From Bacillaceae bacterium (GTDB lineage: Bacteria; Bacillota; Bacilli; Bacillales_A; Planococcaceae), in contig JASLGI010000165.1 in the NCBI GenBank assembly GCA_030149685.1, positions 1 to 28,576 on the forward strand: DNA of 28,576 bases, given 5' to 3'. A program made the translations under genes and the position numbers. The notes beneath the pieces were generated by a model that did no database searches, had not been told where the DNA came from, and was given only the letters and a program-made list of their open reading frames with translations. Shown here piece by piece: positions 15,368-28,576 of this stretch. The stretch's first letter is position 1, and each line of letters begins with the position of its first letter.

Positions 15368-16833
15368 TCTTCTGCTCCCCCTTCTACTGCTGGACGTTTC
15401 GTATGGAAGTCTGTCGCTTGCTCGTAAGCATGAGCAACACGATACATCGTCTCTTCCCCGAATGGACGCCCGATAATTTGAAGACCGACTGGCATTTCTT
15501 CTACAAATCCACAAGGAAGACTCATTGCTGGAAGGCCTGCTAAGTTAGCAGGTGCTGTTAAAATGTCATTCATGTATAACTGCTCTGCATCTTCTACGTT
15601 ATGACCGAATGCATGAGCGACTGTCGCTGATGTAGGTCCAACGATAACGTCATACTCTTCAAGTACTGCATCAATTTCTGCCGTCATTTTCGCACGCACT
15701 TTTTGTGCATGTACAAAAACAGATTCATGATAGTCCGCACTCAAAGCAGACGTTCCGAAAATAATACGTTTTTTCACTTCATGACCGAGGAACTGCTGAC
15801 GAGATAAACGATATAGTTCATTTAAATCTTTTGCTCCTTCTGCGCGATGGCCGAAATGAATACCGTCGTAGCGCGCAAGGTTCGATGAAGCTTCTGCTGA
15901 TGAAATAATGTAGTACACTTCAGATGCATATTCTACCGTCGGAAGAGAAACTTCTTCGACGACTGCACCGAGTGCTTCTAATTGTTTCACTGCTTCTTCT
16001 ACCGCAGCTTTCACTTCAGGTTTTACACGCTCTCCGAAAAACTCTTTCGGTAATGCAACTTTTAATCCTTTAATATCTCCAGTTAACGCGTCGACATATG
16101 AAGGAACTGCTACTTCTGCTGATGAAGTATCATATGCGTCCATACCTGCGATCACTTCTAATACTCGCGCATTATCTTCTACCGTTTGTGTAAGTGGGCC
16201 TACTTGATCGAGTGATGATGCAAATGCGACAACACCTAAACGTGATACACGGCCGTATGTCGGTTTCATTCCGACAATTCCGCAATATGCTGCTGGTTGA
16301 CGGATTGAGCCGCCTGTATCTGTACCGAGTGAAAATGGTACTTCTCCTGCGGCTACCGCTGCGGCTGAGCCTCCCGAAGATCCTCCTGGAACGCGTGAAA
16401 CATCCCATGGGTTTTTCGTCTGTTGATAAGCAGAGTTTTCTGTCGTTGCGCCCATAGCAAACTCATCTAAGTTTAATTTACCAACGACGATTGCTCCTGC
16501 TTCTTCTAACTTACGTACAACTGTTGAGTCATACACAGGAATAAACCCTTCTAACATTTTGCTCGCTGCTGTCGTTTCGATTCCTTTAGTAATAATATTA
16601 TCTTTAATACCAACAGGTAAACCGAAAAGTGGTCCACGCTCTTCTGCTGGAAGTGCATCGAGTTCTTTTGCACGAGCGATTGCTTCTTCTTTCGTCACAG
16701 TAAGAAACGCTTCAATCGTTGAATCAACAGACTCAATGCGATCGAATGCTTCTTGGACAACTTGTTCAACAGTTACTTCATCTGCGCGTAGTGCTGTGAG
16801 TAATTCTGTTGCTGTTTTCGTAAGTAACGTCAT
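15364..16833 (-). CDS. gatA: Asp-tRNA(Asn)/Glu-tRNA(Gln) amidotransferase subunit A
   Basis: Glutaminase subunit of GatCAB, of the amidase-signature family. The Ser-cisSer-Lys triad is complete: K77 in VGIKDN, S152 in the [11 protein letters not shown] stretch and nucleophile S176 in [10 protein letters not shown]. It releases ammonia from glutamine, which is channelled to GatB. Length (489) is usual. AAAAGGAGG precedes ATG 16833, 24 bases after gatC ends; the 3' end overlaps gatB by ATGA. The operon gatC-gatA-gatB is in the standard Bacillales order. Confidence 0.97.
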   Translation of the reverse strand: MTLLTKTATELLTALRADEVTVEQVVQEAFDRIESVDSTIEAFLTVTKEEAIARAKELDALPAEERGPLFGLPVGIKDNIITKGIETTAASKMLEGFIPVYDSTVVRKLEEAGAIVVGKLNLDEFAMGATTENSAYQQTKNPWDVSRVPGGSSGGSAAAVAAGEVPFSLGTDTGGSIRQPAAYCGIVGMKPTYGRVSRLGVVAFASSLDQVGPLTQTVEDNARVLEVIAGMDAYDTSSAEVAVPSYVDALTGDIKGLKVALPKEFFGERVKPEVKAAVEEAVKQLEALGAVVEEVSLPTVEYASEVYYIISSAEASSNLARYDGIHFGHRAEGAKDLNELYRLSRQQFLGHEVKKRIIFGTSALSADYHESVFVHAQKVRAKMTAEIDAVLEEYDVIVGPTSATVAHAFGHNVEDAEQLYMNDILTAPANLAGLPAMSLPCGFVEEMPVGLQIIGRPFGEETMYRVAHAYEQATDFHTKRPAVEGGAEE

Positions 16834-16857
16834 CTTGACTAGTTCCTCCTTTTATAA

Positions 16858-17148
16858 TTAAAACGTGTTCGGTACTTTGATCATACCGTCTTCATGCTCT
16901 GGTGCATTACGCAACATCTCATCACGTGAAAGAATATCTGTCGGCGTATCTTCACGCATAACATTCACACGTGGACGACCTGGATGCGTCAATGGTGCTA
17001 CACCTTCTACATCTACTTCTTGTAAACGTTCTGCAAACTTTGCAAGAACTGATAATTCTTTCGCATACGTATCTACTTCGTCTTCACCTACTGCTACGTG
17101 AGCGAAATCTGCAAAATAATATACTTCATCTTTCGTAAACGTCTTCAT
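16858..17148 (-). CDS. gatC: Asp-tRNA(Asn)/Glu-tRNA(Gln) amidotransferase subunit C
   Basis: Small subunit (96 residues) that wraps around GatA and GatB and stabilises the complex. It shows the family pattern: an N-terminal helix pair (FTKDEVYYFADFAHVAVGED), LQEVDVEGVAPLTHP in the middle, LREDTP-like NVMREDTP, and a C-terminal NAPEHEDGMIKVPNTF. AAGGAGGAG precedes the ATG. First gene of the gat operon. Confidence 0.95.
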   Translation of the reverse strand: MKTFTKDEVYYFADFAHVAVGEDEVDTYAKELSVLAKFAERLQEVDVEGVAPLTHPGRPRVNVMREDTPTDILSRDEMLRNAPEHEDGMIKVPNTF

Positions 17149-17176
17149 CGTTCTCCTCCTTATCTATCATATATTC

Positions 17177-17204
17177 ATCATACCACCTAAAGAAAACATT
17201 GAAA
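17177..17204 (-). promoter_or_regulatory. Probable promoter of gatCAB
   Basis: Minus-strand TTTCAA (17204-17199) and TATGAT (17182-17177), 16-base spacer, about 30 bases before gatC. No terminator is visible after camS, so read-through from the pcrB unit is also possible. Confidence 0.45.
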
Positions 17205-17222
17205 AGTCGAGGTCACTCGTCC

Positions 17223-22605
<5,383 letters not shown>

Positions 22606-22616
22606 CTTTTTTCCTC

Positions 22617-23312
22617 CTACTGTTTTTCTGTTTTTTGAACAGCTTTTACTGTCTGTAATGCGGCTGTTAAATCTTCATAGATCACATTGCCAACGACGAC
22701 ACTATCTGCATAACGAGCAACTTCTGCTGCTTTTTCTGCACTGTCGATTCCTCCGCCGTATACTAAATCCGTCTTTTCTAACGTATCGGCTACTTCTCGA
22801 ATAACTTCTAAATCTCCATAAATACCGCTATATTCTAAATAAAAGATCGGTAAGTGAAAAATATGTTCGGCTAACTGCGCATGTGCGACGACCTCATCTA
22901 ACGTAAGGTTTGCATCAGCTTCTGTTAGTTGCGCGGCTTTACACGCTGGGTTTAAAATACAATACCCTTCTGTAATGAGTTGTTCTTGTGTCATTAAATG
23001 CCCGTAAGCTTCTAATGCATCTACATGTAATCCTTTTATATACTTTTCATTTTTCGTATTTAATACTGTCGGAATAAAATAATAATCAAATCCTGGTGTT
23101 ACCGAATCAATCGTCGATACTTCTAATGCGACATCGACCGAATAACGGCGAATGCGCGCGAGTAAATGCAACACATTATCTAAGGTGACACCGTCCGAGC
23201 CACCGACAATAATACCATCCGTTCCAGATTCAGCGATGCGTTCTAACGCTTCATCTGACAATTCTTTTGCTGGGTCTAATTTAAAAATATGTCTCCACGT
23301 TGTATATTCCAT
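22617..23312 (-). CDS. pcrB: Heptaprenylglyceryl phosphate synthase
   Basis: Joins heptaprenyl diphosphate to sn-glycerol-1-phosphate, giving an archaeal-type ether lipid precursor. The 231 residues form a TIM barrel with the family blocks [51 protein letters not shown] and [13 protein letters not shown] plus VVGNVIYED for phosphate binding. The start is ATG 23312, after GAGGG at 5 bases; upstream in-frame ATGs would add a non-conserved extension beyond the 228 residues of B. subtilis PcrB. It heads the pcrB-pcrA-ligA-camS unit. Confidence 0.95.
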   Translation of the reverse strand: MEYTTWRHIFKLDPAKELSDEALERIAESGTDGIIVGGSDGVTLDNVLHLLARIRRYSVDVALEVSTIDSVTPGFDYYFIPTVLNTKNEKYIKGLHVDALEAYGHLMTQEQLITEGYCILNPACKAAQLTEADANLTLDEVVAHAQLAEHIFHLPIFYLEYSGIYGDLEVIREVADTLEKTDLVYGGGIDSAEKAAEVARYADSVVVGNVIYEDLTAALQTVKAVQKTEKQ

Positions 23313-23345
23313 CGTATCCCTCATTTTCATTTTGTTCGTTTGTCC

Positions 23346-23351
23346 ATTATA
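23346..23351 (-). promoter_or_regulatory. Extended -10 promoter of pcrB
   Basis: Minus strand TGTTATAAT: a perfect TATAAT with an upstream TG, 34 bases before the ATG. No clear -35, as expected for an extended -10 promoter. Confidence 0.55.
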
Positions 23352-23393
23352 ACAAAGAATAATACTGTACATTCTATTTCCGTTAAAAACATG

Positions 23394-23430
23394 AAAAAAG
23401 CTGCTTAAGAGGGGTGCTCTTAAACAACTT
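23394..23430 (-). terminator. Terminator after yerC
   Basis: Minus strand GTTGTTTAAGAG (23428-23417) pairs with CTCTTAAGCAGC (23411-23400), then TTTTTTC. It separates yerABC from the pcrB unit. Confidence 0.85.
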
Positions 23431-23438
23431 TTTCCAAT

Positions 23439-23738
23439 TTATTTCTCTTCTTCGTTCAAACGTTCTAATGCGAGTTTATACCCATCAGAACCATAATCGA
23501 CAAAGCGACGAACACGAGAAATTGTCGCTGTACTTGCTCCTGTTTCTTGTTGAATCTCATCATACGTTTTATTTTCTTGTAACATCTTCGCTACTTCAAA
23601 ACGTTGAGCGAGTGATTGTACTTCGCTAATCGTACATAAATCATCAAAAAACTGATAACATTCTTCGACATTTTCTAATGATAAAATCGCTTGAAAAAGA
23701 CGATCTGTTTGCTCTCCACGAATTTTATTAATTTGCAT
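23439..23738 (-). CDS. yerC: YerC/YecD family TrpR-like DNA-binding protein
   Basis: A 99-residue all-helical protein of the TrpR-repressor-like superfamily. The core is NVEECYQFFDDLCT (23-36) followed by EVQSLAQRFEVAKML and the helix-turn-helix YDEIQQETGASTATISRVRR (59-78). Very similar to B. subtilis YerC. Its targets and ligand are not known; its conserved place downstream of purine genes and upstream of pcrB is the only hint. AAGGTGGAG precedes the ATG, 11 bases after yerB ends. Confidence 0.92.
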   Translation of the reverse strand: MQINKIRGEQTDRLFQAILSLENVEECYQFFDDLCTISEVQSLAQRFEVAKMLQENKTYDEIQQETGASTATISRVRRFVDYGSDGYKLALERLNEEEK

Positions 23739-23749
23739 GTCTCTCCACC

Positions 23750-24811
23750 TTACTGCTCATACGTTAGCGCTCGATCGATACTTGTTTCTTTCGGTACGAC
23801 GTGAACGATCGTATTTCCTTTCGCATACGTTAAAAACTTCCCATCTTTCATCGGATGAATAACGCCTTCTCCATATGCCCAATCAATTGTCGTTACACGT
23901 CCATCTTGAAACAAATATCCATTGCTACCACTAGAAAGTTGAACATCTCGACGTCCCTCAGAATCTATGAGCTGATAAGGAACTTCGATTACGAGAATGT
24001 TCGCGTATTTCACTACTTCATCCGTCAATGCATCATACATGACTTGACCACCTGTTGAACGAATATAAGCATTTGTGTCTTCATCATACGTGTAACCAAT
24101 TTGATAAGCTGCGGAATCGTAGTAGTTGATCGCAATCGTCGAGGCATTTTCATTCATTATATCATCGTCTGATACTTTATGGAATGAAAGTGTCGTTTCA
24201 GGTGCTTTTTCATAACGTAAATCGTTTAACGCCATACCTTCTTCTAAAGCAGACTTACGTATATAAGAGTTGTGAGGGGCGCGTCGCTCTGATGAACGTT
24301 TAAATAACGTTCCTTCATAGTCGATCCCATTAATTTGAGGAAGGGGTTGACGACGCAATTCATTCAATGCGTAACGACTAAATCCGTGCGCTACATATAA
24401 CGCATCTAAATCTCGCGCAATCGGATAAAAATAGTGACGTGCACTACGCATAGGTCCTACTTCTTCCGGCCATTTACTTTGATAAACAGCGACAAAGCGC
24501 GTTCCTTTTCCTTCAACTAAAAACTCATACGTATAATCTGCCAAAGATAACCCTTTTTGCGGACGAGCATGAGGGTCATTGCTAATTGTCGCTACAATAG
24601 GACGTAATAAAAACGGCTCTTCGCCTTGAACACCAGTCAACGGTGCTTCATATAAATCTTTCTCTATTTGCTGCTCTTTCGCTCGCTTATCTCCTGTAAA
24701 ACGCTCCTCCGTTACTTTCCCTTCTAAAAATGGCGGTAAAAAGATGAGGACGAGCAAAGCGAGGACGAGCATCGCTAAAATAATTAGTTGTATAATCGTT
24801 CGTTTCTTCAT
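23750..24811 (-). CDS. yerB: YerB-like membrane-anchored DUF3048 protein
   Basis: A 353-residue protein with one N-terminal membrane segment (about 6-29, IIQLIILAMLVLALLVLIFL) and an extracytoplasmic body. The body begins with RPIVATISNDPHARPQKGLS and includes YEFLVEGKGTRFVAVYQS and GPMRSARHYF, hallmark blocks of DUF3048, then a C-terminal DUF3048_C part. Function unknown; not a lipoprotein here because no lipobox Cys is seen. ATG 24811 follows AAAAAAGGAGT and overlaps the yerA stop by ATGA, so the two are coupled. Confidence 0.88.
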   Translation of the reverse strand: MKKRTIIQLIILAMLVLALLVLIFLPPFLEGKVTEERFTGDKRAKEQQIEKDLYEAPLTGVQGEEPFLLRPIVATISNDPHARPQKGLSLADYTYEFLVEGKGTRFVAVYQSKWPEEVGPMRSARHYFYPIARDLDALYVAHGFSRYALNELRRQPLPQINGIDYEGTLFKRSSERRAPHNSYIRKSALEEGMALNDLRYEKAPETTLSFHKVSDDDIMNENASTIAINYYDSAAYQIGYTYDEDTNAYIRSTGGQVMYDALTDEVVKYANILVIEVPYQLIDSEGRRDVQLSSGSNGYLFQDGRVTTIDWAYGEGVIHPMKDGKFLTYAKGNTIVHVVPKETSIDRALTYEQ

Positions 24812-26487
24812 TGGATACTCCTTTTTTCTGACGGCAAGATGCACTCATTTTTTAAAATATTTATTACACCTTTTTCTGTCAGTCGAACGAACGGAAGATG
24901 AGTCGATTGTAAGAAAAGTAAGGTGAAAATAATATCACCTTTCACTTCTCCATCTTTCGCGAGCGCTTGTTTTATAGCAGCCTCTCGTTCAATTAACTGA
25001 TCGAAAGGTAAATCAGAGGAAAAGCCTCCGATAGGCAATGGAATTTCTGCTTGTATATCTTCCTCATTAGCTAAAACAATTCCCCCACCTAATTGCTCGA
25101 GCTTTTCCCAAGCGAGACGAGCCGCTCGTTTTGAACGATAAATAAAAATCGTATCTCCTGTCAGTGAAAAGGAACTGACGAGCGCTTCTATCTGTTCTGG
25201 AAACCCGTGAATTCGCGTGCGAATACGCCAATGTCCTGCTCGACCAATGACGACTAAGTAATGCTCACTTTTATCTTCTGTTCGTTCTTCCATTTTCATC
25301 AATACATCGTTCATTAACACGAGACGATGCGTCGCTAATGTTGGTTCAAGGTCTTCTTCTTGCAAGTGTAACTTCGGACGTTTCAACTCTTTTTTCCACT
25401 GAACTTTTCCCTTCATAGGAAGGATATTTCCATTCTTTTTCACCCATTCTCCTCCAGCTAATACAGAACGGGGAGTTGGATCGTCTAAACGGTTTAAAAA
25501 GTTTAAATGAGCTACTCTTCCTGTCGCAATCGCTCCTACTTCATCATCAATTCGATAAGCTTCTGCTGGTGTAATCGTCGCCATTTGATAAGCAGTCCAC
25601 CAGTCTTCTAATACCGCTCCTACTTGACGGATACACCTGTCTATAATGCCTTTCTTATAAAATAATGGAGGCGAACCATCCGTCGTCATCATTAAACGAG
25701 CGCCAATATCCCATTGTTCTTTTTTCATCGCTTCAACGATCGTGAACAAGTCTGGTCGAATCGATGAATGGCGGAGTGTGACGTGGTACCCATGACGTAG
25801 ACGTGCTTCGACATCTTCTAATGTCATCGCTTCATGGTCTCCTGTCACGCCGAGCCATTTCATCTGAGCAAGTGTTTGGTCGGAGGCTCCTGGTAAATGG
25901 CCTTCAATGTAATGCCCTGCTTGTTGACTTGCCTCTAAAAATGAACGAAGCGATCCTTTATTTTTCAATGCTTGAGGCCACCCTGTCAATTCTCCACCGA
26001 CGATGACATCTTCTCTTTGTAACCAAGGGAGAAGGCGCTCATAAATAAATAGTCGTTCGTTTTTCAATTTCGTTTGAGCATCCATCCTCATCCACCATTT
26101 CCACGTATAAGGGCTGTCTTTTAATTGGTCAAGTATACGAAAAGAGGCTTCATTCGATAAGTTCGTAAATAAATGAAAATTATCCGCAATAAACGTCGTC
26201 GTTCCAGTAGTGGCAGCATAATGAGCAAATGATTCTGGATGATATAGTTGAAACGGGTGAACATGTGGTTCAATATATCCTGGCATCACGATCGCATCAG
26301 ATGTTACTCGCTCCGTTCCTTCCATTTTCTCAGGCAATGATTCCCCAACATAAACAATTCGTCCGCGGTCAATCCAAATATTGCCGCGACGAATTTTCCT
26401 TAAGTAAACATCTGCATATTGAACGTCTTCTAATACGAGTGTCGGCGCCTTTTCACCACGTAAAATTGATAAAAAATGTTCATTCAT
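24808..26487 (-). CDS. yerA: Adenine-deaminase-like amidohydrolase YerA
   Basis: A 559-residue amidohydrolase related to adenine deaminase (AdeC). It has the small beta domain (DVQYADVYLRKIRRGNIWID), the metal-binding HVH (H75 and H77) after VMPGYIEP, and a shortened C-terminal adenine-deaminase domain ending with LPIGGFSSDLP. B. subtilis YerA resembles this protein and its physiological substrate is uncertain; purine-related activity is plausible because purD and purH lie upstream. ATG 26487 is used: GGAG lies 11 bases upstream, while an in-frame GTG at 26499 touches it. Confidence 0.85.
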   Translation of the reverse strand: MNEHFLSILRGEKAPTLVLEDVQYADVYLRKIRRGNIWIDRGRIVYVGESLPEKMEGTERVTSDAIVMPGYIEPHVHPFQLYHPESFAHYAATTGTTTFIADNFHLFTNLSNEASFRILDQLKDSPYTWKWWMRMDAQTKLKNERLFIYERLLPWLQREDVIVGGELTGWPQALKNKGSLRSFLEASQQAGHYIEGHLPGASDQTLAQMKWLGVTGDHEAMTLEDVEARLRHGYHVTLRHSSIRPDLFTIVEAMKKEQWDIGARLMMTTDGSPPLFYKKGIIDRCIRQVGAVLEDWWTAYQMATITPAEAYRIDDEVGAIATGRVAHLNFLNRLDDPTPRSVLAGGEWVKKNGNILPMKGKVQWKKELKRPKLHLQEEDLEPTLATHRLVLMNDVLMKMEERTEDKSEHYLVVIGRAGHWRIRTRIHGFPEQIEALVSSFSLTGDTIFIYRSKRAARLAWEKLEQLGGGIVLANEEDIQAEIPLPIGGFSSDLPFDQLIEREAAIKQALAKDGEVKGDIIFTLLFLQSTHLPFVRLTEKGVINILKNECILPSEKRSIQ

Positions 26488-26529
26488 GGCTTTTTCCACT
26501 CCTTTTCACTCTTTTTTATTCTTGTTCCT

Positions 26530-26558
26530 AGTTTAATTGTTTCTATCAAAAGATGCAA
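26530..26558 (-). promoter_or_regulatory. Probable promoter of yerABC
   Basis: Minus-strand TTGCAT (26558-26553) and TAAACT (26535-26530) with a 17-base spacer, just after the purD terminator. Confidence 0.5.
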
Positions 26559-26564
26559 AACAAA

Positions 26565-26606
26565 AAGAAAAAGTGCCTGAGTAATCATTACTCAAGCACT
26601 CTTTTT
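26565..26606. terminator. Terminator after purD
   Basis: GTGCCTGAGTAAT (26573-26585) pairs with ATTACTCAAGCAC (26587-26599) apart from one mismatch; the minus-strand product ends in TTTTTCTTTTTG. End of the pur operon. Confidence 0.85.
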
Positions 26607-27862
26607 TAAACGATACGCCACCCGATATCTTTTCGATAGAAGAAATTTGGCCATTCGAGTCTGTTCATCTCTTGATACACTTTATCTTGCGCTTCTTTTA
26701 ACGTCTCTCCATGTGCTGTAAGCAATAAGACACGTCCACCGTTACCGACGAAGTGATCACCTTCTTGTTTCGTTCCAGCATGGAAGACGTCGATTCCACG
26801 CTCTTCAAACGTTGAAAGGTCTGGTAATGTATGACCATTTGTCACGTCACCAGGATACCCTTCGCTCGCAACGACGACTCCTAATACTGCTTCGTCTAAC
26901 CATTCGAGTTCAAATGGCTCATCGTTCACGAGGGCATGCATAAACGCACCGAAGTCCGATTTCATACGTGGTAAAACGACTTGTGTTTCAGGATCACCGA
27001 AACGTGCGTTAAATTCAATCACTTTCGGTCCTTCTTTCGTTAAAATGAGACCTGCATATAAAATGCCGTTAAATGGCATTCCTTCGCTTTTCATCGCCTC
27101 TACAGTCGGTACGACGACTTCTTCGTACGAACGCTTTACGATATCTTCTGTAATTTGAGGAACGGGTGAATAAGCACCCATTCCACCTGTGTTTGGTCCT
27201 TCATCACCATCGTATACACGTTTATGATCTTGTGCAAGTGGCATCGGGTAAATGCGACCGTTATGAACGAATGACATGTATGAAAACTCTTCGCCATCTA
27301 AAAATTCTTCAATGACGACTTTCGATGAAGAATCGCCGAACTTTTGATTACCGATCATATCTTCTACTGCTTCGAAAGCTTCTTCTTTCGTCATCGCGAC
27401 GACGACGCCTTTTCCTGCAGCGAGTCCATCTGCTTTAATGACGATTGGTGCACCATGCGTTTCAATAAACGCTTTCGCTTCGTCCACTGTTGTAAATGTG
27501 CCGTATGCTGCTGTCGGAATATCGTATTTCGTCATAATTTCTTTAGCGAATGACTTACTTCCTTCTAATTGAGCGGCAAGCTTATTTGGACCGAAACAGA
27601 CGAGCCCTTCTTTCTCAAACGCATCGACAATACCACCAGCAAGCGGATCTTCTGGACCGACGAATGTTAAATCGATTCCTTTCACTTTTGCAAATGCTGT
27701 TAACCCTTCAAAGTCGAGCGCGTCGATATCGACACATGTCGCATCTCGTTTCATCCCGTCATTACCTGGTGCGACGAATACTTCTGTTACTTCTTCTGAT
27801 TGATTAAAGGCACGGGCAATCGCATGCTCACGGCCGCCTCCACCTACTACGAGTACTTTCAT
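26606..27862 (-). CDS. purD: Phosphoribosylamine-glycine ligase
   Basis: ATP-dependent joining of phosphoribosylamine and glycine to GAR, second step of purine synthesis. The 418 residues start KVLVVGGGGREHAIA, with GPEDPLAGGIVDAF, the ATP-grasp lysine segment IVIKADGLAAGKGVVVA, LDGEEFSYMSF, the RDHKR-like QDHKRVYDGDEGPNTGGMGA and FNARFGDPETQ. ATG 27862 has GAGGAGG at 7 bases; upstream frame is not used. Last gene of the pur operon; it uses glycine, a product of the serA pathway. Confidence 0.97.
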   Translation of the reverse strand: MKVLVVGGGGREHAIARAFNQSEEVTEVFVAPGNDGMKRDATCVDIDALDFEGLTAFAKVKGIDLTFVGPEDPLAGGIVDAFEKEGLVCFGPNKLAAQLEGSKSFAKEIMTKYDIPTAAYGTFTTVDEAKAFIETHGAPIVIKADGLAAGKGVVVAMTKEEAFEAVEDMIGNQKFGDSSSKVVIEEFLDGEEFSYMSFVHNGRIYPMPLAQDHKRVYDGDEGPNTGGMGAYSPVPQITEDIVKRSYEEVVVPTVEAMKSEGMPFNGILYAGLILTKEGPKVIEFNARFGDPETQVVLPRMKSDFGAFMHALVNDEPFELEWLDEAVLGVVVASEGYPGDVTNGHTLPDLSTFEERGIDVFHAGTKQEGDHFVGNGGRVLLLTAHGETLKEAQDKVYQEMNRLEWPNFFYRKDIGWRIV

Positions 27863-27903
27863 CTTTATTTCCTCCTCATAATCCAACAATTAGTATGATT
27901 GCT

Positions 27904-27950
27904 AAAAGGCGGGCGACTCTGAATGTTTCAGAAAACGTCCGCCTTTTATG
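27904..27950 (-). terminator. Strong hairpin between purH and purD
   Basis: Minus-strand AAAAGGCGGACG (27947-27936) pairs with CGCCCGCCTTTT (27915-27904), one G-U included, and inside it CTGAA/TTCAG forms a second stem. It ends in TTTT then AGC, so it looks like an intrinsic terminator or a stable processing element placed 40 bases before purD. Confidence 0.7.
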
Positions 27951-27960
27951 AAATTACGTA

Positions 27961-28576
27961 TTAATGTTTAAAGTGACGTACACCTGTAAAGACCATAGCG
28001 ATTCCATGTTTATTTGCTGCATCAATTGAATCTTGGTCACGTTTTGATCCACCTGGCTGAATGACTGCTGTAATACCAGCTGCAGCTGCCGTTTCAATCG
28101 TATCTGGCATTGGGAAGAAAGCATCTGATGCAAGTGCTGCACCGTTTGCTTTATCGCCTGCTTGTTCTAAGGCGATTTTTGCTGCACCGACGCGGTTCAT
28201 CTGTCCTGCGCCGACACCGAGTGTCATTTCGTCATCTGTTACGACGATCGCATTTGACTTCACGTGTTTCACGACTGCCCAACCGAGTTTTAATGCTTCC
28301 CACTCTTCTTCAGTCGGCTCACGATCTGTTGCGACTTCAATCGTCGCTTCATTGAAACCGAACGTATCTGGCGATTGTACGAGTAATCCGCCTTCAACCG
28401 ATACATTGTTAAATGCATCTTTTTTCGCTTGCTCAAATGAGATTGTAAGTAAACGAATATTTTTCTTTTTCGTTAACTGAGCAATCGCTTCTTCTGTAAA
28501 GCTCGGAGCGATAACAATTTCTAAGAAAATCTCCGATAATTGTTCCGCAGTTGCAAGGTCGACTTCACGGTTTAAT
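27961..28576 (-). CDS. purH: Bifunctional AICAR transformylase/IMP cyclohydrolase, C-terminal part
   Basis: Only the last 204 residues lie in the window; the frame is open through the right edge. The fragment belongs to the transformylase domain: [90 protein letters not shown] and the final [22 protein letters not shown]. PurH carries out the last two steps to IMP. It is followed by a hairpin and purD, the usual purH-purD order. Confidence 0.97.
   Translation of the reverse strand, partial: LNREVDLATAEQLSEIFLEIVIAPSFTEEAIAQLTKKKNIRLLTISFEQAKKDAFNNVSVEGGLLVQSPDTFGFNEATIEVATDREPTEEEWEALKLGWAVVKHVKSNAIVVTDDEMTLGVGAGQMNRVGAAKIALEQAGDKANGAALASDAFFPMPDTIETAAAAGITAVIQPGGSKRDQDSIDAANKHGIAMVFTGVRHFKH

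Noticed and set aside
15368..15514. 49-codon upstream extension of the gatB frame
   Set aside because: It lies inside gatA, its translation is Arg/Ser-rich and unlike GatB, and ATG 15367 gives the usual family start with ATGA coupling.
16172..16861. Long antisense frames over gatA and gatC
   Set aside because: Shadows of real genes: they have no ribosome sites, show low-complexity composition and match no recognisable family.
22606..23372. LexA-type operator in front of the pcrB-pcrA-ligA unit
   Set aside because: No CGAAC-N4-GTTCG-like site was seen upstream of pcrB or pcrA.

Overview
The window looks like chromosomal DNA of a low-GC Gram-positive bacterium of the order Bacillales. The evidence is T-box and SAM-I riboswitches, an AbrB regulator, GatCAB, PcrB, CamS, a CsbD protein behind a sigma-B-like promoter, strong AAGGAGG-type ribosome sites, and a gene order (purH, purD, yerA, yerB, yerC, pcrB, pcrA, ligA, camS, gatC, gatA, gatB, dgkB, rlmCD) that follows the Bacillus subtilis pur-yer-gat region. 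No tRNA, rRNA, CRISPR array or intact mobile element was seen. Genus cannot be fixed; a D-aspartate-ligase-like gene would suit a species with cross-bridged (L-Lys type) peptidoglycan.

Left part (1-5485). A cut-off SAM-I riboswitch faces left out of the window, divergent from abrB. A thioredoxin-like gene converges on abrB. Next come two complete T-box leaders in series, each with its own promoter and terminator, ahead of serA; both specifier loops are best read as glycine GGC. An amphi-Trp domain gene lies convergent to serA and has a perfect AT-rich palindrome over its promoter. A 600-base stretch then holds the decayed remains of a TnpB-type (IS200/IS605) element plus a broken ribbon-helix-helix reading frame. 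A type I methionine aminopeptidase and a small coiled-coil protein follow.

Middle part (5486-11280), mostly on the minus strand: a YfmL-like DEAD-box RNA helicase whose Shine-Dalgarno and start codon are separated by a perfect hairpin, an ATP-grasp ligase resembling D-aspartate ligase in an operon with an RluA-type pseudouridine synthase, and an OatA-like peptidoglycan O-acetyltransferase. Divergent from the last is a CsbD protein with a LEA-like tail.

Right part (11344-28576), all on the minus strand, is a conserved housekeeping block. Transcription runs from right to left: purH (cut by the edge) and purD (purine synthesis); yerA-yerB-yerC; pcrB-pcrA-ligA-camS (lipid, helicase, DNA ligase, lipoprotein); gatC-gatA-gatB (Gln-tRNA/Asn-tRNA amidotransferase); dgkB; rlmCD. 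ATGA overlaps couple yerA/yerB, ligA/camS and gatA/gatB. Terminators after purH, purD, yerC and gatB divide the block into transcription units.

The most unusual items are the tandem glycine-like T-boxes before serA, the hairpin between ribosome site and start codon of the helicase, the palindromic operator of the amphi-Trp gene, and the TnpB/RHH relic. I found nothing that amounts to a wholly new multi-gene system.
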